A stretch of DNA of 64,000 bases, taken from positions 884,501-948,500 of the forward strand of contig NZ_AP026968.1 of assembly GCF_037076355.1 (NCBI RefSeq). The letters are read 5' to 3'. The position numbers were made by a program, and so were the translations under genes. The DNA comes from Streptococcus parapneumoniae (GTDB lineage: Bacteria > Bacillota > Bacilli > Lactobacillales > Streptococcaceae). The stretch's first letter is position 1; each line of letters begins with the position of its first letter. The notes beneath the pieces are model-generated. The model did no database searches, had not been told where the DNA came from, and saw only the letters and a list, made by a program, of their open reading frames with translations. Shown here piece after piece: positions 21,244 to 30,707 of the stretch.

Positions 21244-21275
21244 ATTTCATTTCATTTAATTAAATGAAATGAAAT
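21244..21275. repeat. 32-bp perfect palindrome
   Basis: ATTTCATTTCATTTAA joined to its exact reverse complement, with no spacer. It lies 72 nt beyond the gdhA stop on the minus strand, past the gdhA terminator, and next to BOX element 4. It is not part of the BOX consensus. See findings. Confidence 0.85.
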
Positions 21276-21303
21276 TAGAATTTTCCAACTGTTTAACTCA
21301 ACT

Positions 21304-21333
21304 AAAAATCCCCAATCGAAGCGATTGAGGATT
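21304..21333 (-). terminator. gdhA terminator
   Basis: On the minus strand ATCCTCAATCG-ctt-CGATTGGGGAT followed by TTTTAG. It begins 14 nt after the gdhA stop. Confidence 0.9.
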
Positions 21334-21346
21334 AAGCAAATGAATC

Positions 21347-22711
<1,365 letters not shown>

Positions 22712-22732
22712 TCATATTTTATTACATGAGCT

Positions 22733-22761
22733 ATTATAGCAGAATTTTTTTAAACTGTAAA
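22733..22761 (-). promoter_or_regulatory. gdhA promoter
   Basis: On the minus strand TTTACA (22761-22756), 17-nt spacer, TATAAT (22738-22733), extended by TGC. Confidence 0.85.
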
Positions 22762-23127
22762 GAGAAAAGCAAAAATTTTCTAAAAATTCTTTCAATTTAG
22801 TTTTAAGACTTTTTGAAAATAGACAAAAAACGAACCTTTTTCTTGTAAATATCTTTCTCAAAGAGAAAATCTGAAAATATGCTATAAGAAAAGAAAATGT
22901 TTAGCAATTCAGAAATCACTTGTTAATTTATCCATGATATGTTAGATTTGCCAGCAAAACTATGACCATTTTGGAGGAAAGAAATATTTACATCTCCTTA
23001 TTCAGGGCAGGATTTTCTATACAAGTATAGATGTCTTGCTGGAGTTGGATCATGGAACCCAAGCGGTTATTGAGATTTAGAACTATCATCGGAATTTTTT
23101 CATTAGACTTGTTCGGTAACCATAAAG
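22762..23127. other. Non-coding or decayed stretch upstream of the IS630 remnant
   Basis: AT-rich, no intact gene. A 44-codon open stretch runs 22946-23080 (it encodes NYDHFGGKKYLHLLIQGR among others) without a convincing start or ribosome binding site. It reads like a fragment of a larger protein, but I do not recognise it. A 15-mer, GACTTGTTCGGTAAC (23106-23120), recurs with one change at 25198-25212. Confidence 0.4.
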
Positions 23128-23665
23128 TACTATACTATCCATGAACAAGACCCAGAAAAAGTAGCTTTATTTCTTAAAAAATTTAATAATTTAAAGCACC
23201 TAGCACCTGTTTATATTGATGAAACAGGATTCGATACTTATTTTTATCCAGAATATGGTCTCTCATTAAAAGGTCAGTTAATAAGAGGTAAAGTATCTGG
23301 AAGAAGATATCAGAGGATTTTCTTTGGTTGCAGGGTTAACAAATGAATGGTGAGTTAATCGCTCCAATGACCTACGAAGAGACGATGACGAACGACTTTT
23401 TTGAAGCTTGGTTTCAGAAGTTTCTCTTACCAACATTAAATACACCATCAGTTATTATTATTATGGATAATGCAAGATTCCATACAATGGGGAAGCTAGA
23501 ACTTTTATGTGAAGAGTTTGGGCATAAATTTTTACCTCTTCCTCTCTACTCACCTGAGTACAATCCTATTGAAAAACATGGGCTCATATCAAAAAGCACC
23601 TCAAAAAGGTATGAGCAACTTGCAGTACTTTTTACGAGGTGCTTTTGTCTTGTTCTTGTTTCAGT
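23128..23665 (+). pseudogene. IS630-Spn1-like transposase, frameshifted and truncated
   Basis: Three reading frames together give an IS630-family transposase: HEQDPEKVALFLKKF and VYIDETGF (first Asp), then IIMDNARFH (second Asp), then LYSPEYNPIE (the Glu). Frameshifts lie at about 23320, at a 4-nt duplication near 23340-23347 and at a lost A near 23577, and the last part ends in LSCSC-like sequence after an in-frame TGA near 23612. The N-terminal helix-turn-helix third is missing. It cannot make an active enzyme. An ATG-started fragment at 23343-23687 is only a piece of it. Confidence 0.85.
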
Positions 23666-23711
23666 TTGTTATAAACGTCTAAGATAAGAGCTATACTAGG
23701 TAAATAAAAAT

Positions 23712-23765
23712 CTCTATACTATCTGAAAGTGAAGATTACTCACTGTGAGATAGTATAGAGTCTTT
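23712..23765. terminator. Long inverted repeat, likely bidirectional terminator
   Basis: Perfect 13-bp arms CTCTATACTATCT (23712-23724) and AGATAGTATAGAG (23748-23760), with an inner AGTGA/TCACT stem. TCTTTTT follows on the plus strand, and ATTTTTATTT follows on the minus strand, where it would end the choline-binding CAP gene. It may come from the end of the IS630/RUP-type element. Confidence 0.7.
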
Positions 23766-23778
23766 TTGGTGTGTTAAA

Positions 23779-25038
23779 TTATCCTACCCATTCCCCATTG
23801 TAATTAACACGGTAACCGTCAGGTGTAGTCGTATTGATTGCGAGTGCACCTGAATTATAGGCATAGTACCATTTGCCAGATACTTTCATCCAGCCTGTTT
23901 TCATAGCACCTGAATCTTGAAGGTAGTACCAGCTACCATTATCTTTGAGCCAACCAGTCTTCATAGCGCCTGAACCGTCGAGATAGTACCAGCTACCGTC
24001 TTTCACCCAGCCTGTTTGCATCCAGCCAGAGTTGTCAAAGCGATACCAAGTTCTATTTATTTTTTCCCATCCATTACTCGTGTATGAGCCGTCATTGTGT
24101 TTAAACCACCAACGTCCGTTTGATTGAATCCAACTTCCGAAGTATTGGGAATGATTGAACCAACTTCTTAGTCGATTAAGAAATTCGGCAGGATCATTGG
24201 TCTCATCGTCTAGTTTCTGACTTGAATTTGTATTTTCATTTTTGGTTTTATGAGTTCCGATAGCCTTTAAGTCTTTGTTAAAAAGATTCGCCTTAGTTGC
24301 AAATGTTTGAGTCTGAGAAGAATTTGCTTCTGTATATTGAATGGCCTTTCCATAACCACCAGCTAATTCTTCAGAGCCACCAGATGCTGTTCCGAAACTT
24401 TGTGCAACGGTAATCCATCCATTTTGAGTGACAGGGTTTTCAAAGGCTGCAAGCCCCATATAGGTCAGCTTTGGATCAATTAAGGATTTATAGTGTCCAG
24501 TTTGACCTGTAACACTGACACCACTACGAGATTTAACATAATCGGCTTTTTCATCATACCATTGCTGGATGGCCTTCATAAATCCATTGTAGTTCCAAGC
24601 CAAATTTTCTGAAAGGGAGAAATTTCCTGAAGGCCAAGCGCTCCAAATGTCCTTACTAGACAAGCGTGTGTGATCAATGGTGATCGAAGCTTCTGCTGCA
24701 CGAACGAAGGCTGTTTTTTCTAGTGCAGTTGACCATTTGATAGGAACATAGCTAGTAACTAGACCTTCATCTGCTGCCTCTTTTCGAATGGCATTGATAC
24801 GGTCTAAGATAGCCTGTTTATCTGGCGTTAAGAAAGTCCCTTCAATCCCAACTAGAGTAGTACCAGAAGAAGTACTAGTGACTTCAGAGTTTAAGATATT
24901 GTAGGATTGACCATTGATTGCTTGAGTGGAAACCATCCTATCATTAGCGGATACGGATTGTGATGTAAGAGTTCCAGCTCCTAACAAGGAAAGTACTAAA
25001 ACTGTAGCAAGTGTGACCTTTTTAGTTTTATTGTTCAT
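23779..25038 (-). CDS. Secreted choline-binding protein with CAP/SCP domain
   Basis: 419 residues. A signal peptide (about 1-32, ending SQSVSAN) precedes a CAP/SCP-type domain at about 75-235 (RINAIRKEA, SLSENLAWNYNG, TGHYKSLIDP, GWITVAQSFG), then a polar linker and five to six choline-binding repeats (GWVKDGSWYYLDGSGAMKTG type) to the end. It should be exported and held non-covalently on phosphocholine of teichoic acid. The CAP catalytic role is unknown. The promoter is at 25058-25086 and the ribosome binding site is AGGAGG. It is divergent from the choline-binding amidase; both look like accessory surface genes. Confidence 0.88.
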   Translation of the reverse strand: MNNKTKKVTLATVLVLSLLGAGTLTSQSVSANDRMVSTQAINGQSYNILNSEVTSTSSGTTLVGIEGTFLTPDKQAILDRINAIRKEAADEGLVTSYVPIKWSTALEKTAFVRAAEASITIDHTRLSSKDIWSAWPSGNFSLSENLAWNYNGFMKAIQQWYDEKADYVKSRSGVSVTGQTGHYKSLIDPKLTYMGLAAFENPVTQNGWITVAQSFGTASGGSEELAGGYGKAIQYTEANSSQTQTFATKANLFNKDLKAIGTHKTKNENTNSSQKLDDETNDPAEFLNRLRSWFNHSQYFGSWIQSNGRWWFKHNDGSYTSNGWEKINRTWYRFDNSGWMQTGWVKDGSWYYLDGSGAMKTGWLKDNGSWYYLQDSGAMKTGWMKVSGKWYYAYNSGALAINTTTPDGYRVNYNGEWVG

Positions 25039-25057
25039 TTTGTGTCCTCCTATTTTT

Positions 25058-25086
25058 ATTATAACATCTCTACTGGGCAGAGTAAA
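25058..25086 (-). promoter_or_regulatory. Promoter of the CAP choline-binding protein gene
   Basis: On the minus strand TTTACT (25086-25081), 17-nt spacer, TATAAT (25063-25058), about 20 nt before the start. Confidence 0.8.
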
Positions 25087-25161
25087 CTAAAATTCGGTAT
25101 AGCTAGGGACTAGATTTATTTTAAATTTAGATGTTTGCAAAAATTTTTCTTAAATTTGGTG

Positions 25162-25421
25162 TATAATATAAATAGATGATTTTAATGAAATCTACTCGAC
25201 TTGTTCGATAACTATCTGAAGCGAGATTAGGTGCTCAGAAATTGAATTTTTAAGGTTCCCACTTAGCCATACTTTTTAGGTTTCACATCTTTAAATAAGC
25301 TAAACACTCCATGACAACATATAAATTATAGTTTAGAGGATGTAGAACAAATCTTCCTTCATCAAGGAAGTAAAATAACTCAATAACACAGGGATTCCAT
25401 TCCCCTAGAAAGGTTAAATAA
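25162..25421 (+). promoter_or_regulatory. Candidate promoter and 250-nt leader of the choline-binding amidase gene
   Basis: TATAAT at 25162-25167 is the only good -10 upstream of the amidase gene; the -35 is unclear. The leader that follows has no reading frame I recognise. It contains GACTTGTTCGATAAC (25198-25212), a perfect hairpin CTTCCTT-catc-AAGGAAG (25353-25370) and a small GGGA/TCCC hairpin near the start codon. It may be a structured leader or the remains of other DNA. Confidence 0.45.
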
Positions 25422-26783
25422 ATGAAATCATATAAGAAATTTACGATTCTTGCTCTAGCTCTTCTTGGATTTACTAGCCAAACAGTTCTAGCTAATGATG
25501 CTAGTCATCCTACGAATAACTCTATCGCTAGTTCAACTACTAGCTCTGCAAGTGATTCTCAAGCAGCTACAGAAAACCAGCCAACTCTTCCTACTGAGTC
25601 TAAGCTACAAACTGGTTGGGTAAAAGAAGACGGGAAGTGGACTTATTATAGTCAAACAGGTATCAAATTTACAGATACTCTTTATGAGGGCTACCTATTT
25701 GATAAGAATGGTTACTTACTTGAAAATAGCTGGTATCAGATGGCTAACAAGTGGTATTACGCCAATGGTTCAGGAAAATATCTGTCTAACCAATGGCGTC
25801 AAATCAATGGTAAATGGTATGCATTTGATCAAAATGGTGTCATGATGGCTAATACCTGGAAGGGAAATTATTATCTGAAGTCCAGTGGGGCTATGGCAGA
25901 TAAAGAATGGGTGTACGATCCGAACTACTCTAGCTGGTTTTATCTCAAGTCAGGTGGGCACTATGCTGAACAGCAATGGGTTAGCTCTTACTATCTAAAA
26001 TCTGGTGGCTACATGGCTCACAAAGAGTGGCTTTATGATCAAGATTACAAAGCTTGGTATTATCTTAAAGAAGATGGCGTTTATGTCACTGGAACTTATA
26101 CTATTGATGGAAGTAGTCATTTTTTCAAAGATAATGGTAAATGGGTGCAAGAACTTCCAAAAGGATTTGAAAAGGGGCGCTATAGTAAAACTATTTTCCT
26201 AGATCCTGGGCATGGTGGACGTGATTCGGGCGCTTACTATTATGGAATAGCTGAAAAAGATTTGAATCTACAGGTCTCTCGTAAATTACGGAAACGTTTA
26301 GAGGAACTGGGCTATACAGTTCTAACATCTCGTGACAGTGATGTGGATGTTGACTTTGTGACAGAGCGTTCTCGTATGGTAAATAAGACGAATGCAGACT
26401 TCTTTATTAGTATTCATTTTAACGCTACTGGGAATGATACAACACTGAATCTGGGAATACAGACTTATTCTTATAAGGAAGATGCAGGATACCCTAGCAA
26501 GATTAATCAGTACTGGCATAATAATCCAGACCGTATAAGTGAAAGTAATCGTTTGGCCGCTGACCTTCATTCATCTCTCTTGACTGAGACAGGAGCTAGG
26601 GATGCTGGGCTTTTGCAAGCCACCTTCGCTGTTCTTCGTGAGACTGCGAAACCTGCTGTGTTATTAGAGTTGGGTTATATGGATAACTCAGAAGAAAACC
26701 AACGAATCCGTAGTGAACAATACCAAGATAAGTTGGTTGAAGGTATTATTAAAGGAATTCAAAAATATTACGCTGGAAATTAA
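25422..26783 (+). CDS. Choline-binding N-acetylmuramoyl-L-alanine amidase (Amidase_3)
   Basis: 453 residues. Signal peptide about 1-24 (ending TVLAND), Ser/Thr-rich linker, then about seven choline-binding-type repeats (60-240: GWVKEDGKWTYYSQTG, NSWYQMANKWYYANGSG and others), then an Amidase_3 domain from about 252. Zinc and catalytic residues are present: DPGHGG near 260, AEKDLNL, SIHFNA near 330 and the catalytic Glu in LLELGYMD near 415. It cleaves the glycan-peptide bond of peptidoglycan. The choline-binding part is N-terminal, the reverse of LytA. AGAAAGG precedes the ATG. Confidence 0.88.
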   Translation: MKSYKKFTILALALLGFTSQTVLANDASHPTNNSIASSTTSSASDSQAATENQPTLPTESKLQTGWVKEDGKWTYYSQTGIKFTDTLYEGYLFDKNGYLLENSWYQMANKWYYANGSGKYLSNQWRQINGKWYAFDQNGVMMANTWKGNYYLKSSGAMADKEWVYDPNYSSWFYLKSGGHYAEQQWVSSYYLKSGGYMAHKEWLYDQDYKAWYYLKEDGVYVTGTYTIDGSSHFFKDNGKWVQELPKGFEKGRYSKTIFLDPGHGGRDSGAYYYGIAEKDLNLQVSRKLRKRLEELGYTVLTSRDSDVDVDFVTERSRMVNKTNADFFISIHFNATGNDTTLNLGIQTYSYKEDAGYPSKINQYWHNNPDRISESNRLAADLHSSLLTETGARDAGLLQATFAVLRETAKPAVLLELGYMDNSEENQRIRSEQYQDKLVEGIIKGIQKYYAGN

Positions 26784-26794
26784 GAAACTAGATC

Positions 26795-26832
26795 AAACTA
26801 AGCTTTGGAGATTGTCCTAGGCTTAGTTTTTT
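26795..26832 (+). terminator. Terminator of the choline-binding amidase gene
   Basis: AAACTAAGC ... GCTTAGTTTTTT, 9-bp perfect stem with U-tract. Confidence 0.85.
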
Positions 26833-26876
26833 GCATTTGTAATGCTATTCATAACATTAAATTGTCTGAAAATTTA

Positions 26877-26905
26877 TTGAAAAATGAGTGAAAACATGGT
26901 ATAAT
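26877..26905 (+). promoter_or_regulatory. Promoter of the efe-tat operon
   Basis: TTGAAA, 17-nt spacer, TATAAT with TGG just before it. This is one of the best promoters in the window. Confidence 0.85.
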
Positions 26906-26920
26906 GAAACGTAAAATTAA

Positions 26921-26935
26921 TTCAGGTATCCTGAA
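26921..26935. promoter_or_regulatory. Inverted repeat in the efe operon 5' leader, possible operator
   Basis: TTCAGG-tat-CCTGAA, perfect 6-bp arms, 10-25 nt after the predicted transcription start and just before the ribosome binding site AGGAG at 26941-26945. It could bind an iron- or stress-responsive repressor. No regulator is identified. Confidence 0.4.
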
Positions 26936-26951
26936 CCAATAGGAGTAAACA

Positions 26952-27824
26952 ATGAAAAAACTAAGTTTTGTCCTTTTATCTTCAGCCTTTCTATTGACAG
27001 CTTGTGCTGTTAGGTTTGAAAAATCAGCAGATACAACCGATTCGTCTAAGGTGACAGCCTTGTCTGCAGACAAGCAAAAAATGCTTGATAAGGCTACAGC
27101 TGACTATAAGACTTTTGTGCAAGAGCAAATCGATAAACTGTTGACAGATACAGAAGGCTTTGTCAAACTTTTGAAAGAAGGAAAACTAGAAGAAGCTAAA
27201 AAGGTTTATCCACTGATTCGTATGTCTTATGAGCGTTCAGAGCCAATCGCCGAAAGTTTTGGTGAGTCAGATGTCAAGATTGACTTCCGTTTGGCAGACT
27301 ACATGGACGAAAACAAGACAGAGGAAGGTTGGTCTGGTTTCCACCGTATCGAGCGTATCCTTTGGGAAGACAATACCACTAAAGGAACTGAAAGCTATGG
27401 AGATCAGTTGGTCAATGATATCAAGGAATTGAAAGCTAAGATCGCAACTGTGGATGTGGACTACAAGGTTATGCTGACTGGAGCAGTTGACTTGCTTAAT
27501 GAAGTAGCGACAAGCAAGATTACAGGAGAAGAGGAAATTTATTCTCATACAGACTTGTATGATTTCCGTGCCAATATCGAAGGAGCTGAGAAGATTTTCC
27601 AACTCTTTAAACCTTTACTTGAAAAATCAGATGCTAACCTAGTTAAAGAATTGGAAGTAGATTTCAAATCTGTTAATAGCTTGTTGGACAAACACATGAC
27701 AGACAAGGAACACTACAAACTCTATACTGATTTGACAAAAGAAGACACCAAAGAATTGTCAGAAGCTGTGACAAAACTTGGTGAGCCTTTATCACAAATG
27801 GGTAAATTTCTTAGTGGAGAATAA
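26952..27824 (+). CDS. efeO: EfeM/EfeO-type imelysin iron-uptake lipoprotein
   Basis: 290 residues. Lipoprotein signal with lipobox LLTAC (Cys at residue 18), then an all-helical imelysin (peptidase M75) domain with the GFHRIERILW motif (HxxE) typical of EfeO/EfeM. There is no cupredoxin domain, so it is the short EfeM-like form. It is thought to bind iron outside the membrane for the EfeU permease. First gene of efeO-efeB-efeU-tatC-tatA; efeB starts 5 nt after its stop. Confidence 0.88.
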   Translation: MKKLSFVLLSSAFLLTACAVRFEKSADTTDSSKVTALSADKQKMLDKATADYKTFVQEQIDKLLTDTEGFVKLLKEGKLEEAKKVYPLIRMSYERSEPIAESFGESDVKIDFRLADYMDENKTEEGWSGFHRIERILWEDNTTKGTESYGDQLVNDIKELKAKIATVDVDYKVMLTGAVDLLNEVATSKITGEEEIYSHTDLYDFRANIEGAEKIFQLFKPLLEKSDANLVKELEVDFKSVNSLLDKHMTDKEHYKLYTDLTKEDTKELSEAVTKLGEPLSQMGKFLSGE

Positions 27825-27829
27825 GAGTC

Positions 27830-29044
27830 ATGACTGAAAAAGACGAAAAATTTTTTGAAAAGAAAATGGACCGTCGAGAATTTCTAAAAAAAGCAGGGAT
27901 TGGAGGGGCTGGTTTAGCACTAGGACTCTCTGGTGCTTCTGCTTTTTTCGCACCTAAGCTAGGAAGTCAGGAAAAAATCTCGTACGGAAATGAAAAAATT
28001 GCTTTTTATGGCAAGCATCAAGCTGGGATTAGTACGCCCATGCAAAAGAATATTTATTTTGTTGTCTTGGATTTGCATACGACGGATAGAGATAAAATTA
28101 TCCAGCTATTCAAGGATTGGACGGATTATAGTGCCAAGTTGGTCGAGGGAGAATTGGTCAAAAAAGATGGTCAGAATGCTCTTTTGCCTCCTAGTGATAC
28201 TGGTGAAACAGTCGGGCTTAACCCTCATCGTTTAACGCTGACTTTTGGTGTGTCTGCCAGTTTCTTGAAAAAGATGAACTTGGAGAACAAGCGTCCTCAA
28301 GTGTTCAGGGATTTGCCGCCTTTTCCTAAGGAGCAATTACGTGAAAAATATACTGGTGGAGATATTGTGATTCAGGCCTGTGCAGATGATGAGCAAGTTG
28401 CCTTTCATGCTATTCGCAACCTCATCCGTAAGGGGAGAAATGCAGTGACCCTTCGTTGGAGTCAGTCTGGTTTTGCAGCTATCGGAGATCGAATGGAGAC
28501 TCCGCGTAACCTCTTTGGTTTTAAGGATGGAACAGCAAATCCAAGCAAGGAGAAAGACTTTGACCGCGTTATCTGGGCTGATAGTAAGGACTGGATGGAA
28601 AATGGTTCTTATATGGCAGTTCGTCGGATTCAGATGTTTTTAGAGACATGGGATCGCACTAGTCTTGAAGAACAGGAAAATACCTTTGGTCGTTACAAGG
28701 AAAGTGGTGCCCCCTTTGGTAAGAAGAATGAGTTTGATGAAGTGGATTTGAGTCTTTTGCCTGATGATTCGCATGTTCGTTTGGCTAAGGAAGTGGATAA
28801 GCCCCTTTTACGTCGTTCTTACTCATATTCAGATGGGATTGATGAAAAAACTGGCCAGTTTGATACAGGCTTGCTCTTCATTTCTTTCCATAAGGATCCT
28901 GATAATTTTGTCAAGGTTCAAACCAATCTAGGTGCTACTGATAAGATGAATGAATATATTACTCATATTGGTAGTGGACTTTTTGCTTGCTTTGGTGGTG
29001 TGGAGAAAGGAGGCTACATTGGTCAGAAATTATTGGAAGGCTAA
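27830..29044 (+). CDS. efeB: Tat-exported DyP-type haem peroxidase EfeB
   Basis: 404 residues. A twin-arginine signal, MDRREFLKKAGIGGAGLALG, starts near residue 12, then a DyP-type peroxidase fold with GFKDGTANP (distal Asp), DSHVRLA (proximal His) and LLRRSYSY. EfeB oxidises ferrous iron or acts on haem for the EfeUO system; it folds with haem in the cytoplasm and needs Tat export, which explains the tatC-tatA genes in the same operon. Its end overlaps the efeU start. Confidence 0.93.
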   Translation: MTEKDEKFFEKKMDRREFLKKAGIGGAGLALGLSGASAFFAPKLGSQEKISYGNEKIAFYGKHQAGISTPMQKNIYFVVLDLHTTDRDKIIQLFKDWTDYSAKLVEGELVKKDGQNALLPPSDTGETVGLNPHRLTLTFGVSASFLKKMNLENKRPQVFRDLPPFPKEQLREKYTGGDIVIQACADDEQVAFHAIRNLIRKGRNAVTLRWSQSGFAAIGDRMETPRNLFGFKDGTANPSKEKDFDRVIWADSKDWMENGSYMAVRRIQMFLETWDRTSLEEQENTFGRYKESGAPFGKKNEFDEVDLSLLPDDSHVRLAKEVDKPLLRRSYSYSDGIDEKTGQFDTGLLFISFHKDPDNFVKVQTNLGATDKMNEYITHIGSGLFACFGGVEKGGYIGQKLLEG

Positions 29045-30707
29045 AAGCTGGTTACTAGTTTTAGCTTTGTCACTTTTAATTCTTTTTCCAGTAGGTGCCC
29101 AAGAGAGTCTGAGTTCTTACTTTGTGAAAATCACAGATGCTTCTAAAGCGGTAAAAAATGGGAATCAGTCTGAGGCCCAGAAACTCGTTATGGAGATGGC
29201 ATCAGACTTCGAAAGAGTAGAAAATAAGGATTTTGAGGCTGGTAAAGTCGTTAAGGAAAAGTTAGCTCAGTCAGGCGAGATTACTGAAGACAAACTCACC
29301 GAAATTTCTGCAGCCCTATTAGCCTTTGAAAAAGAACAAAATCCTGTTGACCTAGATGCGGAAAAAGAAAAATTGGTCAACCGTCTAAGTCCTCGTTTTG
29401 AAGCCTTAGAGCAGGCCATTGCCTCCAAAGATTTGGAAAAGGTACGAGAAGCTTTTAAGAAAATGAATTCCACTTGGACTATCAATGAAAGTGTGGTTCG
29501 TGACAATAGTACGGCCCATTATGGACGTGTTGAAACAGCTATTTCTTTCTTGCGTAGTAGTATGGAAACCGAGCCTACGGATTTTAACTCCATCCAGACT
29601 TCCTTTGAGGACTTAAAAAAGGCTATCGATGATTTTGTAAGCGGAAAAGAAGTCGCAGAAGCATCTTCTGATTTAAGTCTCAAAGATGGTATTGCTCTTT
29701 TGAAGAAAGCTTTGGAACAATTCCAAACTGGTGACCAAGCATCAGGAGCAGCTAGCATGAAGGAATTCATCACTATCTGGCCAACGATTGAGGGTTCTGT
29801 TAGCACGACCAATCCTTCCCTCTATACACGAGTGGAGAGTGAAAGCCCTGTGATTATGGTCAAGGGAAGTGAGAAGGAATACCAAGAAAAATTAGAAAAA
29901 CTGATAGCAGATTTATCACAAATTGATACTAGCGCACGTTACAATGCCTTTGATGCTATGCTGATTCTTTTAAGAGAAGGTGTGGAGGCTCTCTTAATCG
30001 TTATGGCCTTGGTAACGACCTTGAAAGCAGCCAAGATGCGTAAAGGGCTCAAGTGGGTTTATGGTGGTGCTATCACAGGGATCATGGCAAGTCTGGTTAT
30101 TGCTTTCATCCTGCAAATTGCCTTTCCAGCAGTCACATCAGGCTCCAATCGTGAAATCATCGAAGGAGCAGTGGGAATTTTTGCAGTCGCTATGATGATT
30201 TTGATTGGAATCTGGCTCCACAGCAAATCCTCGGTCAAAAAATGGAATGCCTTTATGGAGTCACAAATGGAAACAGTGACCAAAACAGGTTCCTTTATTT
30301 CCATGTTTGCTCTCAGTTTTCTAGCTGTTTTCCGTGAGGGAGCAGAAACCATTCTCTTTTATGTTGGGATTTTACCAAGGATTTCCAACTTTGAATTTGT
30401 CTTGGGAATTTCACTTGCCTTGCTGGTTCTGGTAATTATTGCCATCGTGATGAACAAAGCCAGTCAATTCTTCCTGCCTCATAAGGTCTTCTTTATCCTA
30501 ACTTGGATGATTTATGCTCTAGCCTTTAAGATGCTGGGGGTTAGTGTCCATGCTCTTCAGTTGACAAATATGGCGCCAAATCACTTAGTGACAGGCTTTC
30601 CAACAATTGACCTGCTTGGAATTTATCCAAGTTGGGAAGGTTTGGTTAGCCAGCTAGTCTTTGTTATTATTGTCTTGATTGTCACTTTCAGACAGGGTGA
30701 AGAATAA
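29019..30707 (+). CDS. efeU: FTR1-family ferrous/ferric iron permease EfeU with long N-terminal domain
   Basis: About 562 residues. The start is taken as TTG at 29019, five nt after AAAGGAGG (29006-29013) and inside the end of efeB; an ATG at 28950 in the same frame has no ribosome binding site. An N-terminal hydrophobic segment (about 8-28) precedes an extracellular helical domain of about 270 residues, then about seven TM helices with the two REGxE motifs, LLREGVEALLI and FREGAETILFY, that form the iron path. Ordinary EfeU lacks such a long outer domain. tatC follows with no gap. Confidence 0.85.
   Translation: MVRNYWKAKSWLLVLALSLLILFPVGAQESLSSYFVKITDASKAVKNGNQSEAQKLVMEMASDFERVENKDFEAGKVVKEKLAQSGEITEDKLTEISAALLAFEKEQNPVDLDAEKEKLVNRLSPRFEALEQAIASKDLEKVREAFKKMNSTWTINESVVRDNSTAHYGRVETAISFLRSSMETEPTDFNSIQTSFEDLKKAIDDFVSGKEVAEASSDLSLKDGIALLKKALEQFQTGDQASGAASMKEFITIWPTIEGSVSTTNPSLYTRVESESPVIMVKGSEKEYQEKLEKLIADLSQIDTSARYNAFDAMLILLREGVEALLIVMALVTTLKAAKMRKGLKWVYGGAITGIMASLVIAFILQIAFPAVTSGSNREIIEGAVGIFAVAMMILIGIWLHSKSSVKKWNAFMESQMETVTKTGSFISMFALSFLAVFREGAETILFYVGILPRISNFEFVLGISLALLVLVIIAIVMNKASQFFLPHKVFFILTWMIYALAFKMLGVSVHALQLTNMAPNHLVTGFPTIDLLGIYPSWEGLVSQLVFVIIVLIVTFRQGEE

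Noticed and set aside
23343-23687. Complete short transposase gene
   Set aside because: Only the middle part of an IS630 transposase; flanking frames hold the rest, separated by frameshifts, so it is one decayed gene.
28950-29018. ATG start for EfeU within efeB
   Set aside because: No ribosome binding site; the hydrophobic signal starts after the TTG at 29019, which has AAAGGAGG.
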